Virus record (IMG/VR): IMGVR_UViG_3300050120_000309
Coordinates: 1-64,000 of that record
Source: a virus
DNA length: 64,000 nt
Reading direction: 5' to 3' (one strand)
Position numbers and translations under genes: made by a program. Numbering within the stretch: position 1 is the stretch's first letter; every line of letters begins with the position of its first letter. The notes below the pieces were generated by a model. The model did not search any database. It worked only from the letters and a program-made list of their open reading frames with translations, and was not told the DNA's origin. Below are positions 9,700 through 19,748 of this stretch, in pieces.

Positions 9700-12600
9700 T
9701 TACCCTTCCAGGGCTTGCTGCATCTTCTCGCGGGTGCGGAGAGAGCCGGGCTTCATTTGATCGCGGTAGTTGATCGTGACGGTTGAGCTGCCATCAGTTG
9801 CCATGCGGGCCATCATCTTGGCGGTATGGTGCGCGCGCTGCTGATCGGAAGAACGGAGACGGACATCGAGGTCTCGTGTCTCGCCAAGGGGCGCAACGGT
9901 TGTGGTGCGGGTTTGTGCTGGGGCGGAATTGACGTTCCGTGGTGGGCGGGAAGGTGCTCGGGATCCGGCGGGACCATCTCCTGGAACCATGTCGGGACCA
10001 GGGTGAGTCTCTTCCGGACGATACTTGCTCGTGGAGTCCCGGCCAAAGGCTGCAAATGGTTTGCTGAGGCGGGTTGTTGCAATGCCTGCGATGACGGCGG
10101 CCGCGGCGCCTATGCCGAGAACCATACCAATCTTGCTTCCACGAGCCTCACGGGCAACGCTTTCAGCTGTCCGAGTCACCTCATTGAGAGTTCCCAGAGC
10201 TTCTGCCGACCAGGTGCTGGCGGCGCCGGCGGCAGTCCGCGCTTCTTCAGCTGTCGTACTGGCGGCTTGAGAGTAACTGAACATCTCCGAACCCATACCC
10301 AGAGTCTTGGCACTCGCTGCGTTCTCTGCCGGCGTCGTCATGGCCTGGACTGCCTGATCGACTGCTTCACGATCGAATCCACTGTGAAATTGTTCGAGGA
10401 TCTCGCGGTTCTCAGCAAGATAGTCACGGAATGAGGTACGGTCGTTGCCATCGGCAGCGTCCGCCAGCTGGCCCAATGAACCGTAGAAGTGATCGAAGGT
10501 GCCACCCTTACGCATGGAGTTACGCAAGCTGCTGTCGATCTCCAGCGCCTTAGCCAGATCGAGATCGTTCTGATTCTTGAGCTTCATGCCCGAGATCGGA
10601 CCCTGTTTCACAGCCTGCATGAAGAAGGTTGACAGGCTGCTCTTGACTTGAGAATTGGTGATGTTCCGATTCTCTTCGAGTGCCGCCATCATCATGGAGT
10701 AGGTATTCGAACCTGAACCGACAGCTCCGCCGACGGAACGACGACGAAGCGCTTCGTTCCGGGTGTAGAACTTCTGATCCTTGAGACGGCCGAGGAAGGA
10801 CTTGTAAGCACCTTCCTTCGTCCCAACTGTCTGACGAGTCTCGTCACCAACGCCAACAAGGTTCTGCAGATCAGGGACATCCAAGTTCTGAGAGGACTTG
10901 GGGTTCATGACTGCTTCGCGTGCTTCGGCTATCGCATCTTCAGAGTCGAGATAGGAAATGTTCGGACGGTCACCGTCCATATCGAGCATCATTAGCGCAC
11001 GGATCCGCTCATCGATGCCAATACCGGTTGCCTTGTTGAGGTGAGGATCGAGAACGACTCGAACTAGTGGAACGTGCCCTACGGGCTCGCGACTCAGCAT
11101 CGCAAAGACGTCCTCTCCATTGAGGAGGGCGTCACGAACCTTCTTGCTCCGAATCTTCCTGGCCTGGGCCTTACCGATGGCAACTTCCCATGGGTTGATA
11201 GCGCCATCTGCATAGCGCATGCTTGAGGGGCGTGTGTGGGAGGCGAGGGTCTGGGAGAGAGGATCAACTGGGCCGCTACGATAGAAGCTGTCCTTGCCAT
11301 GGACGAACTTCTTCAGCGTGTCCTTATAGGCTTCAGTCTGTCTGGCGATCGTTCCTTCATCAGCGCCCTCCTCATGCATCTTCATGAGCTGGAAAAGAGC
11401 GCTTTCGTGCTCATTTGTTGAGAATTGACCGGCGCCGTAGCGGTTGACCTTGCCACCATAGGCACTATGGCCGAGTACGGGCACAGCGCTGCCGTCGGGC
11501 ATCTTCAACATGAAGTTGTTCTCAGCAGCGACATTGCCTGGATCAAAGATGGAACCAGCACGATTGGAGGCAGTCGTAATGCTACGAGTGCCCGGTGCAA
11601 TGGCATCGCCGAGACTGATCGTGTTTGAGATCGCAGTCTCATCACCCTGGAAGTGCTTGAGCAGATCACGAGTCTGGGTTAGATCGCCGTCATACTTGAG
11701 GCGGCCGGTGATGTTGCCCGCTACGCCATGGTGGCCGCGGATTACCAGCTGCTGCTGGGTGTAGTAGGCGAACTTGGTCTGCTTCGGGACGTTGTAGGCC
11801 ATGTCGTCGGTGATGCGCAGCTCTGAAGGCATGGCATAACGATTGACATAGTCGGCCCAGGGAGTCTTTCCGCCCTTCTCAACATGGGCAGCATAGCTCT
11901 GCATGAACTCATCGCCACGGACTGCATGCGAGGTGATGCGGTCGGAGACATCCTGGAGCATGTTCTTCAGAACAGTGTCTTCTTGCTGAATACGCTCGGG
12001 TGTACGGATGCCCTGCTTGGTGAGGTCCTGATTGAGAGTGCCGTTGTTGTACGCGAAACCAGCCTCAGCCAGGGGATCCCGCCACTTCGACATCACGGGC
12101 TCAAGCTCACCATGCTCCTCCAGACGGCGGAGGGAGTCAGAAGAGATACGAGATAGTGCATCCTGCAGCTCCGAGTCCTTGTTGGTGAACGAACCCTGCG
12201 AAGCGTACACATCAACCTCACGCGGGATGAAGCCGCCGGCTCCGGTGGCGTCGCGGTAGTTGTTCAGACCAGTGCGGAGGCGCTCACTGTCTCCAGTACG
12301 ATCGAAGCTCTGAAGAATGCCTTTCTGGGAGCCGACATTGAACTTGGTGCCTGTCTCGATGTCCTTGACTTCACGCACGACAAAGCGAGTCGTTCCGTCA
12401 CCCATGTTGTGAGTGTTCTCAATGAAGTTCTCTGCTCCCTGTGCGGTGACAGGATTGCCGTTGCGTCGGCCGAGAAGGATCTTGCTTGGGCCATAGACCT
12501 TCTTACCTTCGGCGCTGAGGGTGAAGGTGCGCTTCCCGTCCTCATCGAGAAGGCCGTAGTGCTTCTCCATGGATTGCCCCATGAAATTCTCCCAGCCGGA

Positions 12601-14697
12601 GACAGCCTCTTCATTGACGTCATAGGCCATGTAACGCTCGACACGCGCGCCATTCAGATTACGGGCAGACAAGAAGTCGCCCTCGCCAGCCCGGCCGGCG
12701 GACTTCATGGCACGGAAGTTGCCCGGCTCGGAGAGGTGCTGCACGACCTTGAACCATGCGTCCTTAGCACCGGCGTGATCCAGCTTATGTTCCGCCTGCA
12801 TGATCGACATAGCGGTCAGGTCGTAGCGGCCATTGGCAGCAAAGGCTTCAAGGTATGCACTGAGGCGAATTGCTTTGGTCTCGGCACTGGTCACGCGGCC
12901 TACCCGGGATAGCTCTTGCTCGATTTGACCTTCAGCGTAGGAGGTTACATCCGGCATGTCACCGAATAGGGTCTGCTCACCAGGAGTGATCCCAGCAACG
13001 CGTACGCCCATGACCGGATCGACGATGCCCTCAGCTGCAATCTTCCCGGTCGAAGCGAAGGGGCTAAGGCTGTCACGAACTGGAGAAACTCCTTTGAAGG
13101 TCTCAGCGGGCATGGCGATGCGAATGTTCTTGGTGATGGCGCGATAGACGGAATTCTGTTTCTCAAGGCTGGCATTGCGAGAGAGATCACCAACGTGGTG
13201 GGCATAGAGCTTGAACTCGGGAACACCACCTTCAGAGCCCAGAGGAATCAGATTGTGGTATTCGGCCGCGGAGACACCGGCCTCGACGAAGTCGGCCGCT
13301 CCGGTCTTGCCCTTGCGCAGCTGTCGCAGTCCTTTGCCAGGTCCGCTTTCAGCGTTGCCGAAGCCGAACAGATCGGAAGGCAGGTACTCGTACTGACGGA
13401 GTTTCTGCGCACCATTGCGCTGGACGTACTCCCCATAGGTTGTGTCACGGTATGCGGACCAGCTGTCAGACTGGTCAACCATGCCATACATGTTGGTGCG
13501 CTTGAGCTCCTCACCCACGGTCTTGATACCGAAGCCGCGGCCGAGGGCTTCGAAGGCATAAGCATCGGACTTCCATGCGTCACGCGCTGTGTACACATTA
13601 CGAGCCACGCCCCTGCGCTGGAAGCTGGATCCAGTACGAATCTCACCGTCCTTACCCACAACAGGAATGGTCAGGCCCTTCCGTTGGCCAGCTGGTTTAT
13701 AGGTGAGGCCGACGATGGCGTTGCCGTCTTCCTCTGATGTTTGAATGCTCAGATACTTGGGGTTGAAGCGTTGTCCCTTTGCCCCACCGGACCGGATCGC
13801 GCGCTCAATCGAACCAAAGAGGTCAGGTCGTGAGGTGGCGAGCTCGGCGCGCAGACCTTCGGCGTCGTTCCAGCCCACGCTGCTGATGAATGTCTTGGGA
13901 CCGGCGCCCGCGGCGCGCGCTCCGCCGGGATCGAAGAAGTTCTTCTTATCTGCCATGCGAGACGTCAATCCCTTGATGAACTTGACGTCACCACTGGAAG
14001 CAGTTCCTTCACGGAAGGCCTTGACTTTGCCCTTCATGATCAGCTTGATGTCCTTCTCGGTGAGCATCGGGGCGTTCCGAGGAATGACCTTGGCGCCAGG
14101 CCCCTTCATACCGTCGTTCAAACTCTCGGCGTACTCAGCTAGGCCGGCAGCATCCAGGCTCCGAAGCTTCTCGGCGTGGATGGCGTTCGAGATATAGCGC
14201 ATGTTCTTGCTGGTCTTGAGATCAGCATCGACGATCGTTTCCAAGGTGGTCGCTACGCGGTTGTAGTCGCCCTTACTGCGCGTCATGCCGGCGTAACGGC
14301 GGCGCTTGACGGTCTGGAACTGCTCGAGTGCGATCTTCTGCTGTTCATAGGCGCGCTGAGCCTCTTTGATGTCGGTGTAGGAGACTTCCTTGCCATGAAC
14401 AGACTGCCGCCATTGACGGTGCGCCTTGGGCATGCCGACCATGCGCGTCATGTTCTGGGACACGGTAGGTCCCATGGTGGAAGCTGAATAAGCCACAGCT
14501 CCAATGAGAGGTGTGGTGAACGCAGCAGTCTGGCTGTAATCCCGGTTCTCGTTCTGAAGCAGAGCTGGTGCCAGAAGCATGGCAGCGGCAGCGGCCGTTG
14601 CACTGCGGGGATGACCCTTCGCGAAGGCCACACCACTGCGCTTGATCGCGGTGGCGCGGTCTTTGGCGCGGGTGAGGAACCTTGTATCGATGGGCAT
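9700..14697 (-). CDS. Giant virion protein with RNA polymerase beta-prime-like active-site motif (candidate virion RNAP)
   Basis: 1665 aa from ATG 14697 with a good AGGAG site. Seen directly: around residues 1203-1243 an R-x-P-x-x-H, a proline 10 residues later, an I-x-I strand, and DMDGD (Asp 1239, 1241, 1243), followed by 'DAIAEAREAVM'. Order and spacing match the RNAP beta-prime double-psi barrel (NRAPTLHR ... NADFDGD ... EA) within one residue. About 250 residues earlier is 'IRGHHGVAGNIT', reminiscent of the beta-subunit 'GRHGNKGVIS', but both catalytic lysines are absent. After DMDGD come 'GSGSNTYSMMM' and 'FFMQAVKQG', in the place of the post-catalytic helices. Hydrophobic segments lie near residues 32-48 and 1521-1541, fitting a virion or ejected protein. 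It lies between tube and hub genes, where a tape measure is expected, so it may be or include the tape measure. Polymerase function is inference. Confidence 0.5.
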   Translation of the reverse strand: MPIDTRFLTRAKDRATAIKRSGVAFAKGHPRSATAAAAAMLLAPALLQNENRDYSQTAAFTTPLIGAVAYSASTMGPTVSQNMTRMVGMPKAHRQWRQSVHGKEVSYTDIKEAQRAYEQQKIALEQFQTVKRRRYAGMTRSKGDYNRVATTLETIVDADLKTSKNMRYISNAIHAEKLRSLDAAGLAEYAESLNDGMKGPGAKVIPRNAPMLTEKDIKLIMKGKVKAFREGTASSGDVKFIKGLTSRMADKKNFFDPGGARAAGAGPKTFISSVGWNDAEGLRAELATSRPDLFGSIERAIRSGGAKGQRFNPKYLSIQTSEEDGNAIVGLTYKPAGQRKGLTIPVVGKDGEIRTGSSFQRRGVARNVYTARDAWKSDAYAFEALGRGFGIKTVGEELKRTNMYGMVDQSDSWSAYRDTTYGEYVQRNGAQKLRQYEYLPSDLFGFGNAESGPGKGLRQLRKGKTGAADFVEAGVSAAEYHNLIPLGSEGGVPEFKLYAHHVGDLSRNASLEKQNSVYRAITKNIRIAMPAETFKGVSPVRDSLSPFASTGKIAAEGIVDPVMGVRVAGITPGEQTLFGDMPDVTSYAEGQIEQELSRVGRVTSAETKAIRLSAYLEAFAANGRYDLTAMSIMQAEHKLDHAGAKDAWFKVVQHLSEPGNFRAMKSAGRAGEGDFLSARNLNGARVERYMAYDVNEEAVSGWENFMGQSMEKHYGLLDEDGKRTFTLSAEGKKVYGPSKILLGRRNGNPVTAQGAENFIENTHNMGDGTTRFVVREVKDIETGTKFNVGSQKGILQSFDRTGDSERLRTGLNNYRDATGAGGFIPREVDVYASQGSFTNKDSELQDALSRISSDSLRRLEEHGELEPVMSKWRDPLAEAGFAYNNGTLNQDLTKQGIRTPERIQQEDTVLKNMLQDVSDRITSHAVRGDEFMQSYAAHVEKGGKTPWADYVNRYAMPSELRITDDMAYNVPKQTKFAYYTQQQLVIRGHHGVAGNITGRLKYDGDLTQTRDLLKHFQGDETAISNTISLGDAIAPGTRSITTASNRAGSIFDPGNVAAENNFMLKMPDGSAVPVLGHSAYGGKVNRYGAGQFSTNEHESALFQLMKMHEEGADEGTIARQTEAYKDTLKKFVHGKDSFYRSGPVDPLSQTLASHTRPSSMRYADGAINPWEVAIGKAQARKIRSKKVRDALLNGEDVFAMLSREPVGHVPLVRVVLDPHLNKATGIGIDERIRALMMLDMDGDRPNISYLDSEDAIAEAREAVMNPKSSQNLDVPDLQNLVGVGDETRQTVGTKEGAYKSFLGRLKDQKFYTRNEALRRRSVGGAVGSGSNTYSMMMAALEENRNITNSQVKSSLSTFFMQAVKQGPISGMKLKNQNDLDLAKALEIDSSLRNSMRKGGTFDHFYGSLGQLADAADGNDRTSFRDYLAENREILEQFHSGFDREAVDQAVQAMTTPAENAASAKTLGMGSEMFSYSQAASTTAEEARTAAGAASTWSAEALGTLNEVTRTAESVAREARGSKIGMVLGIGAAAAVIAGIATTRLSKPFAAFGRDSTSKYRPEETHPGPDMVPGDGPAGSRAPSRPPRNVNSAPAQTRTTTVAPLGETRDLDVRLRSSDQQRAHHTAKMMARMATDGSSTVTINYRDQMKPGSLRTREKMQQALEG

Positions 14698-14699
14698 GT

Positions 14700-17600
14700 C
14701 TACTCCTGGTACTCAGTGGGGTTGCGTCTCATGTCATTGAGGACTGACTCTTCGTTATCGATCTGTGCGTCGACACGGACAGTAGCGTGAGACTGAGGGG
14801 CAGCTTGAGATAGCGTTCGGACGTCAGGGTTGCCATTGTTATTGCCGGCGGCAATCATCATGGTCTCGACTGCGCTCCGGAGCTGGTCCTGGGAACGGCC
14901 GTCGCCTGAGGTCAGCTCCTGGACAGCACCTTCAACATACGGTTTGCGCCAGAGGAGGGAAGCGCGATCGTCGAACAGATTGAAGTCATGCTCGTCGTAA
15001 CCTTCCTGCTGAACTATCTTGAGCTTGACGTCCTGGTAATCCAAAGCGTCATTCATGAGCTCGGAGTCAGGGCTGTCTGGCATGGCGAATCCAGTACGAG
15101 AGAAGAACTTCGAGATCTCTACCGATCGAAGGAAGTCGCCAAAGCCCAGTTTGGTATCGGCTGCGGTGTAGGCATCCCGATCTTCCTCGGTGAACATACG
15201 TCCCTGGGATCCAATTGCATCAGGGTGTTCACCAGAAGCGATCTTGATCTTCTCAGTAGACTTGGCCCACTGCGCGGCAAGCGCGCGGCTAGTCTCATCC
15301 GGGACGATGTTGAGAATCTTGGCACGCACATCAGGGTCCGTCTCCTCGACGAACTTCTTGAAATAACGTGCTTCTCTGTTGGGGAGGGTGGAGGCGACGT
15401 AGCCCGCTGAGCCGAAGAGATTGGCGCCGACTGAAGTCCTCTTTGCCTGGCTAGTATAACGTCCACGGTGCTCGGGGTCGCTTGCAGCGTTGTTCAGTCC
15501 CCGGAGGTAGGCAAGTTGATCGGTAAGGGTATCGAGATCCCGGTTGCGCTGGACGTCTTCGGGGATGATGGCCACGTCTGCGACGCGCTCGGCAACGCCA
15601 CGGAGGTAGGGCGAGAGGAAGTCATGGATCGGTCTTTCCCATCGGCGCATACGAGTGCCGATGGCTTCCTGCTGGAGGTACTGGCTGTAGACAGTGCGCT
15701 CTTGCCACATCTTGGTCTGAACTTGCCCCGGCAGGTAGCGGAGCGGGTTCCAGCGGCTGTTATCCCCTTCAAAGGAGATGGCCTCGGCGTACTTGCCCAG
15801 AGCCTGAGCAACCTTGCCGTGCATTGCCTGCTCTTCAGCTCCGCCCAGGTCCTTACGGAACCGGCCAAAACCCTGGTCAATCAGCGCACGATTGATGTTG
15901 AATCCGTCGACTTCGAACACTGCACGCACATTCTCTGAGTTGTCGGCAGCACCTCGTCCGACGGTCAGATTTACCTTGGAACCTTCTGAAAGCACGGTAC
16001 TTAGGTACTGATCACGTTCCTTGAGCTTACCCTCTGCGATGTTCGCCGCTTGCGAACGATTCAGTTTATTTGACTTGCCCAGAGTATCGGCCACGAGATC
16101 GGCCATTGAGCTGCCAACGGAACTGAAATGGAAGATGCGGCCTGGATACTCCGACAGCTCGACTCCTCGGAAGGAAGCACTCTTGACCGTGCCCTGGACC
16201 TTGTCAACGGGTGCGTCGAAGCGTCGCTGATCTACCTGGAGGGTGGATTCCTTGGTCTGGCGGACCTGCTCAACCACCTGCTCATACTGAGCACGGAGAT
16301 CTGTATCACCATGAGATTTCTTCTCAACAACTGCCCGGATCTTGTTGTACTCGCGGGAGTAGGGCGCCACATCAGCGAGGATGCTGAGCTTGTTGATGTC
16401 TGGGTAGTCTTCCGGATTCAGTCCTTCGAGCTCGGGACGGAGTGCGGCGTACCCGGCTCCGGGCAGGCGCGCGTACCCTTCGTCGACTTTGACATAGGGG
16501 TCACCCTTCTGGAAGTTGATGAGATGATCTTCGCCTGGGATCCATGAGGGCATCTCGTTCTGGATCTCGTTGACCTGAGGACTGAACCCTTCATGCTGAA
16601 TGAATCGGCGGAGAGGCTCGGAGTAGCCGACGAGACCATTCTCTGTCTCCGGAGAAACGAACATACCCGCGCCCATATTGCGCTCGTAGTACTGTCGGCT
16701 CAGGGAGTCCATCTGGCGGGAACCTTGCAGATAGACCTCTTTGCCCTTGTTCTTGTCAGGATAGAGCGCGTTGAACGAGCTCTTCATGATGAAGCCAGGG
16801 AGACCGATGAACTCAGCAAAGGTACGAACTTCCTGCTTGGCGGCGTGCCACAGACCGTACTCTTCCTTCGGCTTCGCGGCAGCGAGCGCATCAGGACCCT
16901 TCGGCTCCAATCGAGTCGAGTAAAGGGTGTAGTCCTTTTCGTTCCACTCATCCTCGTGCATGCGATGCACGGGCTTGAACACCTTGCCTAGTGTGGCGGC
17001 GAGGAGAGGTCCAACGAGGGGCACATTCGAGAATGCAGGGGACGTTACCGGGTAAGGTCGATCCTTATAGTGTTCTTTCTCCAACCAATAGGGATCTTTC
17101 AGGTACTTGATCGGGTGTAGGAACGGGTTGTGGTCCCAGTAGTTCTTCTCCGATCCATACAGAGACTTGGTCCACGCCCGACTCTTATATAGAACAGAGG
17201 AATGAGGACGCCAAGCGGTAATGCGCGATCCGGAGAACGCGTTGGAACCAACTTCCCACCACCGGCCCTGACGGATGGGCACATCTTCTTCGCCGGCGTA
17301 GATGCGTCGGAGCTCACTGCCTGTCTTGCGGGAGCCCAGCATGCCCGGAATAAATGGCAGCATGGCAGCGAGGCCGATCAGGGCGCCCTTACCTGGAGTT
17401 CCAAGTGCTCCCCAAAGAGCCTTGGCTTTGCCGGCTGCACCTTCGGCGGCCATTGCCCGCTTGAGCAGTCCAAATGCAGGAAGAGTGGTTCCTTCTGCGT
17501 CCCGATAGGCACGGGCGATGCGGTCCCCGCCAGCAAACTTATCGCTGAAGGCAACCTGGCCCATATGAACGAGGCCACCGATGAAAGCTCCACCCAGCGG

Positions 17601-18710
17601 GAGGGCTAGCGGGCCATACTGAGGGCCTGGCACATTCTCAGCGAACCAATCAGTGGTCTTGCGAGCGCCAGGCGTAGCGTCGGTCAGATCGGCGCGAAGG
17701 ACATTGGCCTTGAGACCGACGTCGATGATGGCGTTGGACGGGCGATGGTCCAGCTTGTAGTCGAGCCAGCGCGCCGCGGTAATGGCGATTGCCGCCGGCA
17801 GCACCCGCTTGGTCAGAAGACCATTGAGCAATCCGCCCTTGCCGATGCCAGGGATATGGAAGACTTTGTTGTAGGAACCCTGCTTGAGGCCGAAGCCAAA
17901 CTCGGTAAGCAGCTTTTGAGGACGTTCAAATAGCTCGAAGAGTTGAGGACCCATCGAGCGACGAGCATTGTCGTAGCTGTTCTTCGCGCGGCCGAAGACA
18001 CTGGCGCCTTCACCGGCCTCAGTCCGTGAGTACCACGCGGAGTAGCGCTGACCATTACTGGCCTTCGCACCCGGGGTCCAGTTCTTGGGGTTCTGGGTCT
18101 CGCGCCAGGTGTTGAAATTGCCCCAAGTGTTGTCGATTGGGTTGGATGACCACTTCCAATCAGGCCGCTTGTCGTAGAGAGGGCGGTTGTACCGGGTGGA
18201 TGACCCCGGCATATGGCCGCCAGCCTTGCCAAAACGTACCTTGACGCCGTCGAAGCCCTCCAGGTTGAGGAAGGGGCTCCCGCGCTGCCCGCGCTTGAAC
18301 CTGAGTCCGTCCTTGCCCTGTGCGGAACGTAGGTGCCCTTCAAGATTGACGTTGTCGCCGAACAGACGCTGGAAATGAGCGCCCTGATCAGTGAGCTTGC
18401 CTCCCCGGAAGAGTTCCTCATGAGAGAAGTGGAGATCATCGACGACATACGATGATGCTCGCTCCGAGAACCGGAGGGTTGAACCCATCCGATTGGGAGT
18501 AACCTCTTCGAACTTCGAAGCCCAGCGATAGACATTCTTGGCGTAGTCCGGCTGCGTGCCGAGGGCTTGTTTGTGGGCAGCAAGTGCAGCACCCCCTACA
18601 GCAAGCACGCCGAGCGTGCGCCATAGAGGGTTGTAGCCTTCTTCGGATTCGAGGATGTCTCGACGCTGATAGCCAGAGCTATCGATGTCGAATACGGAGG
18701 TGGATTTCAC
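14700..18710 (-). CDS. Giant virion protein, tape-measure-like, with possible SNase-like domain
   Basis: 1336 aa, GTG start 18710 directly after the preceding stop. Hydrophobic glycine/alanine segments occur near residues 30-46, 298-318, 364-383 and 439-457, as in tape measure or ejection proteins. Around residues 840-990 there is a thermonuclease-like pattern: a 'V.G.V' entry strand, 'GSKVNLTVGR', then 'VRAVFEVDGFNINRALIDQG', which matches the SNase core 'r.lA.V..dG.nvN..Lv..G'. The catalytic Arg/Glu/Asp set is not clearly retained, so the domain may be structural. The gene follows two chaperone-like genes, the normal place of a tape measure, and is read together with the 1665-aa gene 2 nt downstream. 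Confidence 0.55.
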   Translation of the reverse strand: MKSTSVFDIDSSGYQRRDILESEEGYNPLWRTLGVLAVGGAALAAHKQALGTQPDYAKNVYRWASKFEEVTPNRMGSTLRFSERASSYVVDDLHFSHEELFRGGKLTDQGAHFQRLFGDNVNLEGHLRSAQGKDGLRFKRGQRGSPFLNLEGFDGVKVRFGKAGGHMPGSSTRYNRPLYDKRPDWKWSSNPIDNTWGNFNTWRETQNPKNWTPGAKASNGQRYSAWYSRTEAGEGASVFGRAKNSYDNARRSMGPQLFELFERPQKLLTEFGFGLKQGSYNKVFHIPGIGKGGLLNGLLTKRVLPAAIAITAARWLDYKLDHRPSNAIIDVGLKANVLRADLTDATPGARKTTDWFAENVPGPQYGPLALPLGGAFIGGLVHMGQVAFSDKFAGGDRIARAYRDAEGTTLPAFGLLKRAMAAEGAAGKAKALWGALGTPGKGALIGLAAMLPFIPGMLGSRKTGSELRRIYAGEEDVPIRQGRWWEVGSNAFSGSRITAWRPHSSVLYKSRAWTKSLYGSEKNYWDHNPFLHPIKYLKDPYWLEKEHYKDRPYPVTSPAFSNVPLVGPLLAATLGKVFKPVHRMHEDEWNEKDYTLYSTRLEPKGPDALAAAKPKEEYGLWHAAKQEVRTFAEFIGLPGFIMKSSFNALYPDKNKGKEVYLQGSRQMDSLSRQYYERNMGAGMFVSPETENGLVGYSEPLRRFIQHEGFSPQVNEIQNEMPSWIPGEDHLINFQKGDPYVKVDEGYARLPGAGYAALRPELEGLNPEDYPDINKLSILADVAPYSREYNKIRAVVEKKSHGDTDLRAQYEQVVEQVRQTKESTLQVDQRRFDAPVDKVQGTVKSASFRGVELSEYPGRIFHFSSVGSSMADLVADTLGKSNKLNRSQAANIAEGKLKERDQYLSTVLSEGSKVNLTVGRGAADNSENVRAVFEVDGFNINRALIDQGFGRFRKDLGGAEEQAMHGKVAQALGKYAEAISFEGDNSRWNPLRYLPGQVQTKMWQERTVYSQYLQQEAIGTRMRRWERPIHDFLSPYLRGVAERVADVAIIPEDVQRNRDLDTLTDQLAYLRGLNNAASDPEHRGRYTSQAKRTSVGANLFGSAGYVASTLPNREARYFKKFVEETDPDVRAKILNIVPDETSRALAAQWAKSTEKIKIASGEHPDAIGSQGRMFTEEDRDAYTAADTKLGFGDFLRSVEISKFFSRTGFAMPDSPDSELMNDALDYQDVKLKIVQQEGYDEHDFNLFDDRASLLWRKPYVEGAVQELTSGDGRSQDQLRSAVETMMIAAGNNNGNPDVRTLSQAAPQSHATVRVDAQIDNEESVLNDMRRNPTEYQE

Positions 18711-19274
18711 TTAGCGCTGGTTACTCTGAACTCGGTCCCACGCCAGTTTCTGGCCTGCGGTCATCTCCTTTTTAGGAGGTCGAGGGCGTTTCTGGGGATG
18801 TTTCTTGGCTTCGATGGCAGCAGCCAGTTCTTCCGGTGTCGGCATCTTGACGGGGTCCAGTTGCTTGCCGGAGAGGAACTCAGCCTTGGCATAACGATCG
18901 AAGAACGTGTCAGCGTCCCAAGTGTCGATCTCCTCGAAGGTGTAACGGAAGAGGCCAGCAATGAGCGTCTTCGCATTCTCGAGGAAGTCCTGAGTGTTGC
19001 GCTTGGCATCGACGGCGTTCTTGATGTCATCGTAGCTACCACCGAACGGGTTTCGTTCGAGCATAGCCTTGCCAACGAACTCCACGATGCCGGCAGGTGC
19101 CTCCGTAATATCCGGCCCATCAAGCAAAACAGCCCGATAGAGGTCTATGTAGACCTCCATCGGGAGTTTGTGTTCCATACTTTGCGCGAACTGGCGATAC
19201 TCCGCCCAGCTGATGGCTCTCCAGCTCACCGCCATCCCGCTCTTCCAGCCTGCGACGTACTGTATCTGCTGCAA
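18711..19274 (-). CDS. Putative tail assembly chaperone 2
   Basis: 187 aa, mostly helical, with a basic proline/lysine-rich tail ('KKHPQKRPRPPKKE'). It lies directly before the tape-measure-like gene and after another small gene, the classic site of a tail assembly chaperone pair. The most likely start is TTG 19274 with AAGGCGG about 7 nt upstream. The frame is also open about 20 codons into the upstream gene, so a -1 frameshift fusion would be possible, but no slippery heptamer is visible. Family not recognised from sequence alone. Confidence 0.5.
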   Translation of the reverse strand: MQQIQYVAGWKSGMAVSWRAISWAEYRQFAQSMEHKLPMEVYIDLYRAVLLDGPDITEAPAGIVEFVGKAMLERNPFGGSYDDIKNAVDAKRNTQDFLENAKTLIAGLFRYTFEEIDTWDADTFFDRYAKAEFLSGKQLDPVKMPTPEELAAAIEAKKHPQKRPRPPKKEMTAGQKLAWDRVQSNQR

Positions 19275-19285
19275 GGACGTCCGCC

Positions 19286-19732
19286 TTAGAGGTCGATGTA
19301 AAGCTGATCGAGGACCTGAGGCTCCATGAAGTCAGAGAGATCAGCGACGGCGCTGTAGAGAGTTCCTGCGAGGCCGGCGCCTGCACTGGCCAGATCCATC
19401 TCTGTCAACTTGCCAGATGGAACGATCGAGCACCACAACGTGCAATGTGCCGCCATCTTGGTCTGCAGGAAGGGAAGCTGCTTCTCGGGGGAGAGCTTGA
19501 CTGCTTCAGACTGCGCGCCAAGAAGCTCAAGTGCGGTAAACCCGCGGAGCAGGAAGAGGCGTTTGCCGTCAGGCATGGGGAGGAGGCGCAGACGAGCACC
19601 CGGGACCATAGACCGGAAGGTGTCAATCTGACTTTGGGTAGGGGCGCCAGGGAAGAGCGCGAGGAAATCGTATGGGGTCTGTGGTTCTGGTTGAGCTGGA
19701 GTGGTTGGCTCTGCGACGGGAGTCGTGGACAT
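19286..19732 (-). CDS. Putative tail assembly chaperone 1
   Basis: 148 aa, ATG 19732 with GAGG upstream. A proline/threonine-rich N-terminus is followed by a domain with 'FRSMVPGARLRLLPMPDGKRLFLLRGFTALELLG' character and a C-terminal helix. Position between the tube-like genes and the tape-measure-like gene suggests a chaperone that coats the tape measure during tail assembly. No sequence family is recognised, so the call depends on gene order. Confidence 0.45.
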   Translation of the reverse strand: MSTTPVAEPTTPAQPEPQTPYDFLALFPGAPTQSQIDTFRSMVPGARLRLLPMPDGKRLFLLRGFTALELLGAQSEAVKLSPEKQLPFLQTKMAAHCTLWCSIVPSGKLTEMDLASAGAGLAGTLYSAVADLSDFMEPQVLDQLYIDL

Positions 19733-19748
19733 GTATTACCTCAGTTCG

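Noticed and set aside
15451-15458. Partial late-promoter box CTGGCTAGTATA in the 1336-aa gene
   Set aside because: It lacks the conserved GGAA, lies mid-gene and has no block start nearby; probably chance or weak.
19274-19340. Programmed frameshift joining the two tail chaperone genes
   Set aside because: The frames overlap by about 20 codons but no slippery heptamer is found and the second gene has its own start with AAGGCGG; kept as a possibility only.
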